Below the pieces are notes generated by a model, which was not told where the DNA came from, searched no databases, and saw nothing but the letters and a program-made list of their open reading frames with translations. Source: Candidatus Omnitrophota bacterium (GTDB taxonomy: Bacteria; Omnitrophota; Gorgyraeia; Aquiviventales; Aquiviventaceae). Taken from it: a DNA stretch of 64,000 nucleotides. How positions within the stretch are numbered: the first letter of the stretch is position 1; the number at the start of each line of letters is the position of its first letter. Position numbers and translations under genes: made by a program. The stretch lies in the NCBI GenBank assembly GCA_030697665.1, contig JAUYPJ010000098.1:60544-124543 (forward strand). Direction: 5' to 3'. Shown one piece after another: positions 46,861-57,938 of this stretch.

Positions 46861-46938
46861 CGTGGGACGTGCCGTCCAGTGACGTTGGCACCCCTGCGCG
46901 GCTCCCCCGCGCGGGGTCTGTGTCCGGTGTCCGTTGGA

Positions 46939-46967
46939 TTGACGCCGCGGCGCGCTCATGCTTGCCT
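46939..46967 (+). promoter_or_regulatory. decayed copy 4 of the reiterated promoter (no cassette downstream)
   Basis: TTGACGCCGCGGCGCGCTCATGC then TTGCCT instead of TAGACT. Confidence 0.5.
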
Positions 46968-46987
46968 CCCAGGTGATGAGGGGGCGC

Positions 46988-49585
46988 TTACTGGGGGACG
47001 GTTGAAAGGCCTGGCGTCTGTCCATAGCCGGTCGGCTCCTTCAAGATTTCCTCGATCGCTTCCCGCTGCTTGAAGTACTTCAGCACGGGGGGCTTGCCCT
47101 GGTCTGACGCGTTGGACTTCAGATCGAAGAGGGTAAGGTCGATCTGGAACTTGCGGCGTCCCGCCAGGCGCGTTACCGGTTTGCCTTCCGCGTCCACCTC
47201 GCCTGTCGGCACCTCCACCGGACTCATCAACAGGCCGACGGCCTCCGGCGTGAGGTTCGCCTGGAGGATGAGGTAGCTGTTCTTCTCCGCCTCGGACCAC
47301 TCGGAACCGGCGGGCCTGATCAGCACGATGTCGCCTGCCTCATATCGCAACGCGTCCGTGGAAGGCTCGGCTCCGACCTCCTCGGTCACTTTGATGAGCA
47401 GCTCATGGGATGTCGCCGTGGGATCGGCGCTGACCGCATCGAGGACGGCGTATAGGTCCTCCATCGTCAGACCCTCCGAGGATGCCGGCGGGGCGGAGGC
47501 CACGCTCTGAGCCGGGGCCTTGACATCGGCCGATCCCTGAGACGGACGGGGAGCCGCCGCCCCGATCGCAAACGGCTCATCTGAGAGATCGAACCGGCTG
47601 GGATCGTGGCCGTCGGAGACCTTCACGAGCGCATCCGTCGACGCCAACTCCTCCGGCAGACTCCAGACATAGGTGCCGTCGTTCTCCACCGCATCCTGGA
47701 TCAGGTGGTACGTCTTGCCGCCATCGAGGGAATAGTCCAGCCTGATGGGGTACGTCATCTCGTAGCCGGATGCCGTCCACGTGATCTCATGTGAGCCTCC
47801 CGTGGCGATTCCCTCCCCCCCGTTGGGTGAGACGACGACGAGGTCGCCGGCCGCGTAGTCGATCGTCAGCGACTCAAGCGCGGGTGACCGCGTCGCATCG
47901 GTGGCGCGCAGGCTGACTTGAGCCTTCAGGCGCGTCCCCGGGGCAAAGGCGCGCTTCGAGGCGTAATAGTGGACGCCGTGGCGGCAGCCCGCCAGATACG
48001 AGACGCCCCCGTCAGCCGACAGGTCCACCGCCTCCGGCTGGCCGCTCCAGCGCGGCACGAGGATGCGGGTCACAAACGACGTGGAGAGCTCAGCCGACAG
48101 GTAGCGCCCGCCGGCCGAGGCATCCGCCGGCACGAGGTTGCCGTTCGGGGCGATGGCGGCATTCGTGAACACCGGTAGGTTCGTGGCCTCTTCCGGCGCG
48201 AGCGCGGTCTCCAGAGACACCGCCGGCGCCGGCTGGACCTCCTGCCGCACACGGATCCAGTCATACGAGGCGCTCCCGTCGGAGTGGAGACCGATCGCGC
48301 CGCTCGTCAGCCCGCCCGCGTCATCGTAGGTCACCGTCGCCTGCAGGTCGCCCAGCTCCGGGTCATACCGCTCGAAGGTCAGCGACGTGCCGTGGGTGAT
48401 GACTCGGTACAGAGACGGCGCCGTGGCGGCCACGGGCTTGGGGTCGTTGGCCTTGACGACGTTGCCCACGGCGACGGCGTGCTCCGCCCCGCCATACGCG
48501 GAGGCATAGACCACCTGGGCGGTCTCATCGGGATGGTCGGCGTCGGGGTCGCTGCGGCTGATCAGGCGGGCGTCGTCCTGGGCGGTCGCGGTGGTTGCCA
48601 GATACTCCACGACCCCATCCGCGAACCGGAAGGTCTTGGAGCGCATCGACGCGGACGTCAGGTGCGCCTGGGAGCCTGAGACCACGGCGCGCCCCTGGCC
48701 TTCGACGCGGATATCCCACGCCTTCGCATCCAAGCTGCCGCCCTCGAAATCGTCGAAGAAGTCGAAGACCGCGCGCCCATCCGACAGATCGGCCGCGGCG
48801 GGGTTGCCGTAGTAGAGGTACAGCGTCAGTCCCTCAGGAGGCAGATGAGGGATCCGCACCCACACCACGGCCATCCGACCCGGGCTGTCGCCCAACACGG
48901 CTTCTCGGTAGTGGGACAGCAGCGTCTGGCCGTCGGCGGTGGTGAATCGGATGTCGGCAAAGTCGCTGCGGAGACGTCCTGCGCAGTGGACGTCGGAGAC
49001 GGCGGTCTCTTCCGACTCGCCGATGAGCAGCGGCATCTGGTAGTGGAAGAGCGCGCCGACGCTTGAGCCGGTAATACGGATGGGCTTGCGGAAGGAGAAG
49101 CCCGACAGCCGCGGCTCGCCAAAGTCGCCGATCACGGCGGAGCTGTCGGTATACACGAGCTGCACTTCGGTGAGGCGACTGGCCGGTTCGAGCGATGCGC
49201 GCCACTTCAACCGGTTGCCGCCCGCCAGGGCTTCGCGCAGCGGCACGCCGTACACGGCCGGCGTGTAGTGGAGGCCGCCGTCGGCGCTGAGCTCCAACGT
49301 CACGCGCCCCTCGAAGGCCCACGTGGCGGTGATGCTCTTGATCTGGCCTGAGGTCGGAACGGCCTCGGGCAGCTCGTACGTGGTGGACTCCGCCGGCTCC
49401 GGGAGGGGATAGTCGCCTGCGCCGTCCGCCCGCCACACGAGCGCCGACTGCAGCGTGGCGGTGTCAGGGTTGGCCGCGGAAGGCGGCGCGCCAAGCGTGA
49501 GAGCGCTCACGAAGATGCTCAGCGCGCAACACAGTCTGTCCACTGTCCACTGTCCACTGTCCACTGACGCCCGCTGCCGTTTCAT
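46988..49585 (-). CDS. secreted surface protein with DUF2341-type module, related in style to the giant protein
   Basis: YRKP/FRKPIRITGSSVGALFHYQMPLLIG...LYLYYGNPAAADLSDGRAVFDFFDDFEGGSLDAKAWDI; Ser-Thr type domain VVSPNGGEGIATGGSHEITWTASG as in giant protein. Confidence 0.82.
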   Translation of the reverse strand: MKRQRASVDSGQWTVDRLCCALSIFVSALTLGAPPSAANPDTATLQSALVWRADGAGDYPLPEPAESTTYELPEAVPTSGQIKSITATWAFEGRVTLELSADGGLHYTPAVYGVPLREALAGGNRLKWRASLEPASRLTEVQLVYTDSSAVIGDFGEPRLSGFSFRKPIRITGSSVGALFHYQMPLLIGESEETAVSDVHCAGRLRSDFADIRFTTADGQTLLSHYREAVLGDSPGRMAVVWVRIPHLPPEGLTLYLYYGNPAAADLSDGRAVFDFFDDFEGGSLDAKAWDIRVEGQGRAVVSGSQAHLTSASMRSKTFRFADGVVEYLATTATAQDDARLISRSDPDADHPDETAQVVYASAYGGAEHAVAVGNVVKANDPKPVAATAPSLYRVITHGTSLTFERYDPELGDLQATVTYDDAGGLTSGAIGLHSDGSASYDWIRVRQEVQPAPAVSLETALAPEEATNLPVFTNAAIAPNGNLVPADASAGGRYLSAELSTSFVTRILVPRWSGQPEAVDLSADGGVSYLAGCRHGVHYYASKRAFAPGTRLKAQVSLRATDATRSPALESLTIDYAAGDLVVVSPNGGEGIATGGSHEITWTASGYEMTYPIRLDYSLDGGKTYHLIQDAVENDGTYVWSLPEELASTDALVKVSDGHDPSRFDLSDEPFAIGAAAPRPSQGSADVKAPAQSVASAPPASSEGLTMEDLYAVLDAVSADPTATSHELLIKVTEEVGAEPSTDALRYEAGDIVLIRPAGSEWSEAEKNSYLILQANLTPEAVGLLMSPVEVPTGEVDAEGKPVTRLAGRRKFQIDLTLFDLKSNASDQGKPPVLKYFKQREAIEEILKEPTGYGQTPGLSTVPQ
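49538..49566. repeat. heptamer array, CTGTCCA family
   Basis: ctgtccactgtccactgtccactgtccactg. Confidence 0.85.
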
Positions 49586-49694
49586 CTCACTGGAACTATA
49601 CCCGCAACAAGGGGTCAGCGCCTATCCGTAAAAGCCCCTCTTTTGCTTGCACAAACTACTTACTCGAACACCTGGGTGGTGTCCTCATTTGAGT

Positions 49695-49839
49695 GATTTC
49701 GCAGATTGAAAGATCGATTTCGCAGATGAACCAATCGGCGGAATCACGTGGTAATCGGCGGAATCGATCAAATTCGGACAGCACCAACACCTGATTTCAC
49801 TTGCGAAAACGTACTATTTGTACTATCGTTACTATTTGT
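49695..49839. promoter_or_regulatory. regulatory region with three sets of phased direct repeats
   Basis: GATTTCGCAGAT at 49695 and 49716; AATCGGCGGAATC at 49733 and 49753; TACTATTTGT at 49812 and 49830; between divergent genes. Confidence 0.55.
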
Positions 49840-49870
49840 GACCGTGTGAGATGCTTCAGGGTGAGGGGGG

Positions 49871-50692
49871 ATGAGTTACTATGCGGTGCTGGGCCTGGAC
49901 AAGGAGCCGTTTTCGACCAGCCCGGACCCGGACTTTTTCTATGAATCCAGGGAGCACCGCGCGGCGCTCACGCGGCTGCTCATCGAGATCCGCCTGAAGC
50001 GCGGCCTCAGCCTCATCCTCGGGGACGTGGGGATAGGGAAAACGACGCTCTCTCGAAAGCTGTTCCAGTTGTTGCACCAGCGGGAGGACGTCACCTTCCA
50101 CATGATCCTCGATCCCGCGTATGAGACGGAGACGCTGTTCCTGGAATCGCTGATCCGGACCTTCAAGATCGACCCGAAGGCTCCCGCGCCGTCCATCCTC
50201 GACTACCGAGAAGCCATCAAGGGCTACCTGTTCGAGCAGGGCGTGGAGCAACGCAAGACGGTCGTGCTGCTCATCGACGAAGCGCAGAAGCTGAACACCC
50301 TCTCCCTGGAGATCCTGCGGGGGCTGCTCAATTACGAGACGAACGAATTCAAGCTGCTGCAGCTCGTGCTGCTCTCCCAACTGGAACTCCTCCCCCGCCT
50401 CCGGGAGATCAAGAACTTCCTCGATCGCGTCTGCCTCAAGTACGTGCTGAATCCTCTCGATGAGCAGGACACCAAAGAGCTCATCGAGTTCCGGCTCAAG
50501 CAGGCGGGCTACGATTCGGGGCCGCCGCTCTTCAGCCGTGAGGCGATCCGGGAAATCCACCAGCACACCCAGGGATATCCCCGGCAGATCGCCCGGTTCT
50601 GCCACAACGCGCTGCGCGATCTCGTCGTCACTCATCATCCGGTCGTGGACGAGGACCTGATCCGCGCGCTCATCGCGCGCGAAGTCCGGTAG
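49871..50692 (+). CDS. GspA/ExeA-like AAA ATPase of general secretion pathway
   Basis: MSYYAVLGLDKEPFSTSPDPDFFYESREHRAALTRL; GDVGIGKTTLSR Walker A; VVLLIDEAQKL. Confidence 0.87.
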   Translation: MSYYAVLGLDKEPFSTSPDPDFFYESREHRAALTRLLIEIRLKRGLSLILGDVGIGKTTLSRKLFQLLHQREDVTFHMILDPAYETETLFLESLIRTFKIDPKAPAPSILDYREAIKGYLFEQGVEQRKTVVLLIDEAQKLNTLSLEILRGLLNYETNEFKLLQLVLLSQLELLPRLREIKNFLDRVCLKYVLNPLDEQDTKELIEFRLKQAGYDSGPPLFSREAIREIHQHTQGYPRQIARFCHNALRDLVVTHHPVVDEDLIRALIAREVR

Positions 50693-50716
50693 GTACATGT
50701 CGAGACGTGACGGCTC

Positions 50717-50756
<40 letters not shown>

Positions 50757-50760
50757 GTTG

Positions 50761-51395
50761 ATGTCCCAAGCGCAGGACACGCCGGAAGAAAAGCTCCTCC
50801 AGATCATCGACAACCCGAGCTTGGCGAAGCCCCGCTTGTCGACCCTCCTCCGGCGCAAAGCCGCCACGTTCGCGGCGGTTCCGCCGTGGGTGAGCCAATG
50901 GACGAAGGCCGGCGCCGGCGGACGCCCGATCCTGACGGCGCGCGCGGCCAACGCGCTGCTGGCCGGATTGTGCGTCCTGCTGACGATGGTCTGGGTGGTC
51001 GACTTTGTCTCCCTCCGGAGCCAGTTCCGCGCACGGCTTCAGATGGTCGAGCGGGCCCAGCTCGCCGCGCCTAGACAGGCGGAGGAATCGTCCACTCCCC
51101 GCCCGCAGCTCCAGGAGCTGCTCGAGGAGACGAAACGGCGCAACCTCTTCACCTTCCTGCCCCCGCCGGCCGAAGCGGCGTCGCCGTCCGTCGGGGAGCA
51201 GCTCGCCAGTCGCGTCCAGGAGCTGAAGCTGGTCGGCATCATCTGGTCGGACAACCCGCAGGCCATCATCGAGGACACGAAAGAGGGCAAAACCCATCTC
51301 CTCAGCGCCGGCGAGTCGCTCGGGCCGATAGGGCCCACGGTCAAGAAGATCCTGAAGGAAAAGGTGATCCTGGGCGAAGCGGACGGTCCGAAGGA

Positions 51396-51411
<16 letters not shown>
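50761..51411 (+). CDS. gspC: GspC/PulC-like T2SS protein
   Basis: TM segment, LQELKLVGIIWSDNPQAIIEDTKEGKTHLLSAGE HR-type domain; immediately upstream of gspD. Confidence 0.75.
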
Positions 51412-53232
<1,821 letters not shown>

Positions 53233-53234
<2 letters not shown>

Positions 53235-53330
53235 CACCACAGATGACACAGAATTCCACAGAAGCACAGAGTGCTGCTCGTCGAGACCTATTCTGTGTCT
53301 CTGTGGCCCTTCTGTGTTTCTGTGGTGTCA
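53233..53330. repeat. palindromic CACAGAA array; 3' arm encodes signal-peptide core of next gene
   Basis: caccacagatgacacagaattccacagaagcacag ... ttctgtgtctctgtggcccttctgtgtttctgtggtgt. Confidence 0.87.
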
Positions 53331-54655
53331 CCCTGGGTGTTTCAGCAACGGTCCATGCCCAGGAGGAGAGGGCCGTCGCGCCGCGGTCGTCCCCCCTCAC
53401 CGGCGAGCTGCACGAAGAGAACACCACCCTCTACCAAGTCCTCGAGACCTCCCTTCAGGAGATCACGACCCTGAGGCAGCGGAATCTGAATCTGCTGCAA
53501 CTGGTCTCGGAAGCCAAGCAGGGCCGCCAGAACCTCCAGGATCAGGTGGTGTCGCTGACCAAGGCGAACGCGGCCCTCGAGGCAAAGGCGAAGGAGCTGA
53601 TGCAGGCGCAGCAGGAGAGGGAGCAGTTGGCGCAGCAGCTCGCCGCGCTGAAGCGGAAGGCTCAGGTCGACGAGGCCCAGTTGACCGCCCTCCAAAAGAC
53701 CCAGAGCGCATTCGAAAGCAAGGTCACCACCCTCACCGACGCCAACACCGATCTGCTACGGCACGTGCACAACCTGACACGGGTGTATGAGGATAACCAA
53801 CGCCTGGAGACTGAGCTCTTCACCCTGCGCAAGGCGCTCCAAGAGGAACAGGCCAAGCTCGCCAGCCACCGAACCGAGGTGGAGACACTCACCCAGGCCA
53901 GGGCCGCTCTCGAGGCGAAGGCGAAGGAGCTGACGCAACTGCAGCAAGACCACGCGCGACTGGAGCAGGGGTTCGCTGCCCTGCGCACCCAGTCAACAGC
54001 CGACGAGGCGAAGCTGGGCAACCTCCAGAAGACCAACCGCGCGCTGGAGGGTCACGTCACAACACTCACCGAAACGACCACAAAACTCCGGCGACAGGTG
54101 GCTGAACTCTTGGGTCTGTATGACGACAAACGGCACCTTGAAGCCGAGCTTGCCGCGCTGCGCAAGGCCCTCCAGGAGGAGCAGGCGAAGGGAGGAGCCG
54201 GTCAACGTGACCTGCACACGCTCACGAAGGACAACGCCCACCTCAAGGAGACGGTCCAGGAGCTCAACGGGAGAGTCCACGAACTCACCCGGGAGAAGGA
54301 ACGGCTCGCCCTGGAGGGTGCGACAACGCCGTCATCCACGCCCCGCGCCCCGCAAGGATCCGTGGATCGGGAACGAGCTGCCTTGTATCAGGAGCTGGGA
54401 GCCGCCTATGCCAAAGCCCAACTCTTTGGCCAAGCCATTGACGCCTATCAGCGCTGCCTCGATGCGGATCCTGACAACGCCCAGGCGCACTACTCGCTCG
54501 GCCTGCTCTACCAGCACGCCCAGAACAACCGGCCGCTGTCCATCAGCCACCTCCAACAGTACCTGGCCTTGAGTCCCAACCTCAGCGCCAAGCAGCGCAG
54601 AGAAGTGGAGTATCTCATCCGGATGCTCACCGACGCGCAACAGGCGAAGCGATGA
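53243..54655 (+). CDS. exported coiled-coil TPR protein
   Basis: Signal peptide ...CVSVALLCFCGVTLGVSATVHA; long heptad region; TPR ALYQELGAAYAKAQLFGQAIDAYQRCLDADPDNAQAHYSLGLLYQ. Confidence 0.85.
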   Translation: MTQNSTEAQSAARRDLFCVSVALLCFCGVTLGVSATVHAQEERAVAPRSSPLTGELHEENTTLYQVLETSLQEITTLRQRNLNLLQLVSEAKQGRQNLQDQVVSLTKANAALEAKAKELMQAQQEREQLAQQLAALKRKAQVDEAQLTALQKTQSAFESKVTTLTDANTDLLRHVHNLTRVYEDNQRLETELFTLRKALQEEQAKLASHRTEVETLTQARAALEAKAKELTQLQQDHARLEQGFAALRTQSTADEAKLGNLQKTNRALEGHVTTLTETTTKLRRQVAELLGLYDDKRHLEAELAALRKALQEEQAKGGAGQRDLHTLTKDNAHLKETVQELNGRVHELTREKERLALEGATTPSSTPRAPQGSVDRERAALYQELGAAYAKAQLFGQAIDAYQRCLDADPDNAQAHYSLGLLYQHAQNNRPLSISHLQQYLALSPNLSAKQRREVEYLIRMLTDAQQAKR

Positions 54656-57156
54656 GCGCGGTCCGGCGCTCCATCGCGGCCGTCGGGTTGCTGGTCGCGG
54701 GAGGGGTTGTCTGTCACTGGGCATCCAAAGCGGAGGGAGCAACTCGTGGGCGCTCCCAAGAGGCCCGCGTGTTCCGCGACCAAGGCTACCAGGCTCAACA
54801 GCAAGGTGATTTCCAGACAGCCATCCGGTATTACGAGCAAGCCATCCAGGTGGACCCCGCCTACGCCACCCCCTATAACGACCTCGGAGCCGTCTACGAA
54901 ACGTTGGGGCAGCCCGACAAAGCCAAAGAGGCGTATCGCGTCTGCCTGAAGGCAAACCCCTCCTACCCAGACGCCTATGCCAACCTGGCGGCCCTGTATG
55001 AAGCACAGGGGGACATGATGAGCGCCGCGTCCTATTGGAAGCGACGCGCGCAACTCGGCTCACCGGATGATCCCTGGACGCAGAAGGCCCGCCAGCGCTG
55101 GGAAGAGCTGGCCAAGGGCGATCCCAGGCTGGCTCCTGCCAGGTCGCCATCAGGGGTCACGCCACGAGAGCAAGGAGCTGCCATCTCCCAAGCCCCCGTT
55201 GATCGTCAGGCGAAAGACGACGTGAGCGTCCTCTACAGGGATCACGAGATCACGAAATCCGAGCTCTCCTGGCTCACCAAGACGAATGATTCTCTCACAG
55301 AAATGGTCCAGGATATCAGTCACAACGTGCAGGATCTCACTCAAAAGACGCAGACCATTGAGCCGCTCAAGCAGGAACTTCAGGCCTCACGCAAGAGCCT
55401 GGATCGGCTGGAGCAGTTGCGAGAGGACCTGGTCGATCAACTCCGCCGTGAGCGCCTGACCGCCCTGGAGCAACTCGAAGAACTCAGAGAGGCGAACGCC
55501 ACCTTGGAGACGAGAGCGAAGGGGTTGACCCAGGCTCACGAGCAGGAGAAGGCGCGCCTGGAACAGGAGCTCGCCGCGCTCCACAAGCAGTCACAGACCG
55601 AGCTCGCCAAGCTGCAGCGCACCCTCAAGGAGGAGCAGGCGAAGGTCACGACCTCGCAGGGCGAACTCCAGACCCTCACCCAGGCCAAGACCGCCCTGGA
55701 GACGACGGCGCAGGAACAGGCCGGAGCGAACAAACGCCTCCAAGCCGAACTGGATACACTCCACAGCACCCTCAGGGAGACCCAGGCCACGGTGGCGACC
55801 CAGCAGGATGACCTGGAACAGCTCTCGCGTGCCAAGGCGGACCTCGAAGCGAAGGTCAAGGAGCTGACGCAGGTGCAGCAGGAGAAGGCGCGCCTGGAAC
55901 AGGAGCTCGCTGCATCGCGCAAAACCCTCCAGGAGGAACAGACCAAGGTGGCGGCGGAGCGGTATGAGGTCCAAACGCTCTCCCACGCCAAGGCCGCCCT
56001 GGAGACGACGGCGCAGGAACTGACGCGCACCCATCAGCAGGAGCATGGGCGCTTGGAAACCGAGCTGGCGACGCTGCGGCGCACTCTCCAGGAAAGCCAG
56101 ACCACGGTGGCGACCCACCGAGGTGAACTCCAGACGCTCACCCAGACCAACGCAGACCTCGAGACGAAGGTGAAGGAAGGAGTGGGCGTGAACGCCTACC
56201 TCCAGACCGAGCTCGCCGCTTTGCGCAAGAGCCTCCAGGAGGAACAGGCGAAGGTCAGGACCGCGCAGGGCGAACTCCAGACCCTCTCCCAGGGCAAGGC
56301 CTCCCTGGAGACGACGGTGCAGGAACTGACGCGCACCCACCAGCAGGAGACCCGGGAGCAGCAAGCCCAACTGGCGGCGGTGCGCAAGCTCCTCCAAGAG
56401 GAACAGACGAAGGTCGTCGACCAGAAGGTCGAGGCGCAGGAGCTCAGCCGGATCAATACCGCCCTGGAAACGAAGGTGCAAGGGTTGACGCAGGTGCAGC
56501 AGGAGAACACCCGCCTGGAACAGGAGCTCGCGGCGTCGCGCAAAACCCTCCAGGAGGAACAGGCCAAGGTGGCGGCGGAGCGGTATGAGATCCAAACGCT
56601 CTCCCACGCCAAGGCCGCCCTGGAGACGACGGCGCAGGAACTGACGCGCACCCGTCAGAAGGAAACCCAGGAACACCAGGCCCAAGTGGCGCTGTTGCGC
56701 AAGATGCTCCAGGAGGAACAGGCCAAGGTCGCCAGCCATTGGACCGAAGTGCAGACGCTCACCCAGGCCAAGGCCGTCCTGGAGACGCGGGTGCGGGAGA
56801 TGACGCCGGCCCACCAGCAAAAACAGCAACTGGAACAGCAGCTCACCGAGCTGACCAAAACCACCAAGTTCCAGCAAGAGACCCTGTACCATGAGTTGGG
56901 CGTCGCCTACACCCAGCTTCAGGCCTACACCAAGGCCATCGAGGCCTTCGAGAAAGCGTTGCGCCTCAACCCGGACAACCCCCAGACGCACTACCACTTA
57001 GGCTTGCTCTACAAGCAGGCGCGCAAGGATCTGCAGAAGGCGAGCCACCACCTGCGGACCTATCTCCAGCTGAGCCCTCAGGCCAGCGACCGAAAACAGC
57101 TCGAGGTGCTCCTGACGCTGATGCAACGGGAACGTCCCCAATCCCCCGCGCCATAA
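54652..57156 (+). CDS. coiled-coil TPR protein with tandem approximately 49-aa coiled-coil units
   Basis: N- and C-terminal TPRs flanking repeated LxEEQAKV...ELQTLTQAKxALET units. Confidence 0.87.
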   Translation: MSAVRRSIAAVGLLVAGGVVCHWASKAEGATRGRSQEARVFRDQGYQAQQQGDFQTAIRYYEQAIQVDPAYATPYNDLGAVYETLGQPDKAKEAYRVCLKANPSYPDAYANLAALYEAQGDMMSAASYWKRRAQLGSPDDPWTQKARQRWEELAKGDPRLAPARSPSGVTPREQGAAISQAPVDRQAKDDVSVLYRDHEITKSELSWLTKTNDSLTEMVQDISHNVQDLTQKTQTIEPLKQELQASRKSLDRLEQLREDLVDQLRRERLTALEQLEELREANATLETRAKGLTQAHEQEKARLEQELAALHKQSQTELAKLQRTLKEEQAKVTTSQGELQTLTQAKTALETTAQEQAGANKRLQAELDTLHSTLRETQATVATQQDDLEQLSRAKADLEAKVKELTQVQQEKARLEQELAASRKTLQEEQTKVAAERYEVQTLSHAKAALETTAQELTRTHQQEHGRLETELATLRRTLQESQTTVATHRGELQTLTQTNADLETKVKEGVGVNAYLQTELAALRKSLQEEQAKVRTAQGELQTLSQGKASLETTVQELTRTHQQETREQQAQLAAVRKLLQEEQTKVVDQKVEAQELSRINTALETKVQGLTQVQQENTRLEQELAASRKTLQEEQAKVAAERYEIQTLSHAKAALETTAQELTRTRQKETQEHQAQVALLRKMLQEEQAKVASHWTEVQTLTQAKAVLETRVREMTPAHQQKQQLEQQLTELTKTTKFQQETLYHELGVAYTQLQAYTKAIEAFEKALRLNPDNPQTHYHLGLLYKQARKDLQKASHHLRTYLQLSPQASDRKQLEVLLTLMQRERPQSPAP

Positions 57157-57203
57157 CGCGCAGAGGCGCCTCCCTTCTCACCCCTCCCCCCAGACCTCGG
57201 ACG

Positions 57204-57932
57204 ATGCGCAAGACGTTCTTGTTGATCCTGGGCGTGATCGCGCTGCTCGTGGTGGTGGCGCTCGGCATCGGGGTGTTGGTCCTCCTCTCAGAGCACAAGC
57301 GGCTCACCACGCAGTTGCGCCAAGGGGATGAGCTGTTCCAGAAGATGCAGCAGGAGGCGAGCCGGCTCGAAGCCGAAAAGGTCCAGCTCACCCGCAACTA
57401 CGAAGCCCTCCAGAACGACGCGGTGTCGTACGTCGCGCAGAACACGACCGTGCAAGAAGAGGCCAAAGACCTCCACAGCCGCTTGACGGACGCCGAGACG
57501 CTCCTGCGCGATCAGGCCAATGAGCTTCAGCGGCTCCAGCGCCAACTGGAACGGCTGCACCGGGAGGCCGCCCGCGCCAAAGCCGACAAACGCAAGGCGC
57601 TTTCCAGCGCCGTCACGGAGTTAAACGGGAAAATCGCCTCGCTGGAAGCCCGCCTCAAGCAAGAGCGCGCCGTGCACCAGTACAACCTGGGGGTCGTCTA
57701 CGCACAGGCGCAGCGGTACGACGAGGCAATCGAGGCGTACCAGCGGTCGTTGGAGCTTGACCCGAAGAACGCCGACGCGTATTACAACCTGGGGCTCCTC
57801 TACGAGCGGATCGAGGCGCAACCGGAGAAAGCCGCGTGGCACTATCGCAAGTACCTGGAGCTCAACCCGACCGCCCAAGACCAGGAAGAAGTCGAGCGCT
57901 GGATCGACATGCTCACCGCCGGGGTCAGGTGA
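57204..57932 (+). CDS. membrane-anchored coiled-coil TPR protein
   Basis: N-terminal TM [73 protein letters not shown]-type. Confidence 0.82.
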   Translation: [242 protein letters not shown]

Positions 57933-57938
57933 CGTCGC

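Noticed and set aside
44788-47025. 745-aa minus-strand ORF across the TA island
   Set aside because: Antisense to several recognisable TA genes and lacks coherent domains; only its MSAPRRQ/MSPPRRQ fragments are meaningful as remnants of the giant gene's 5' end.
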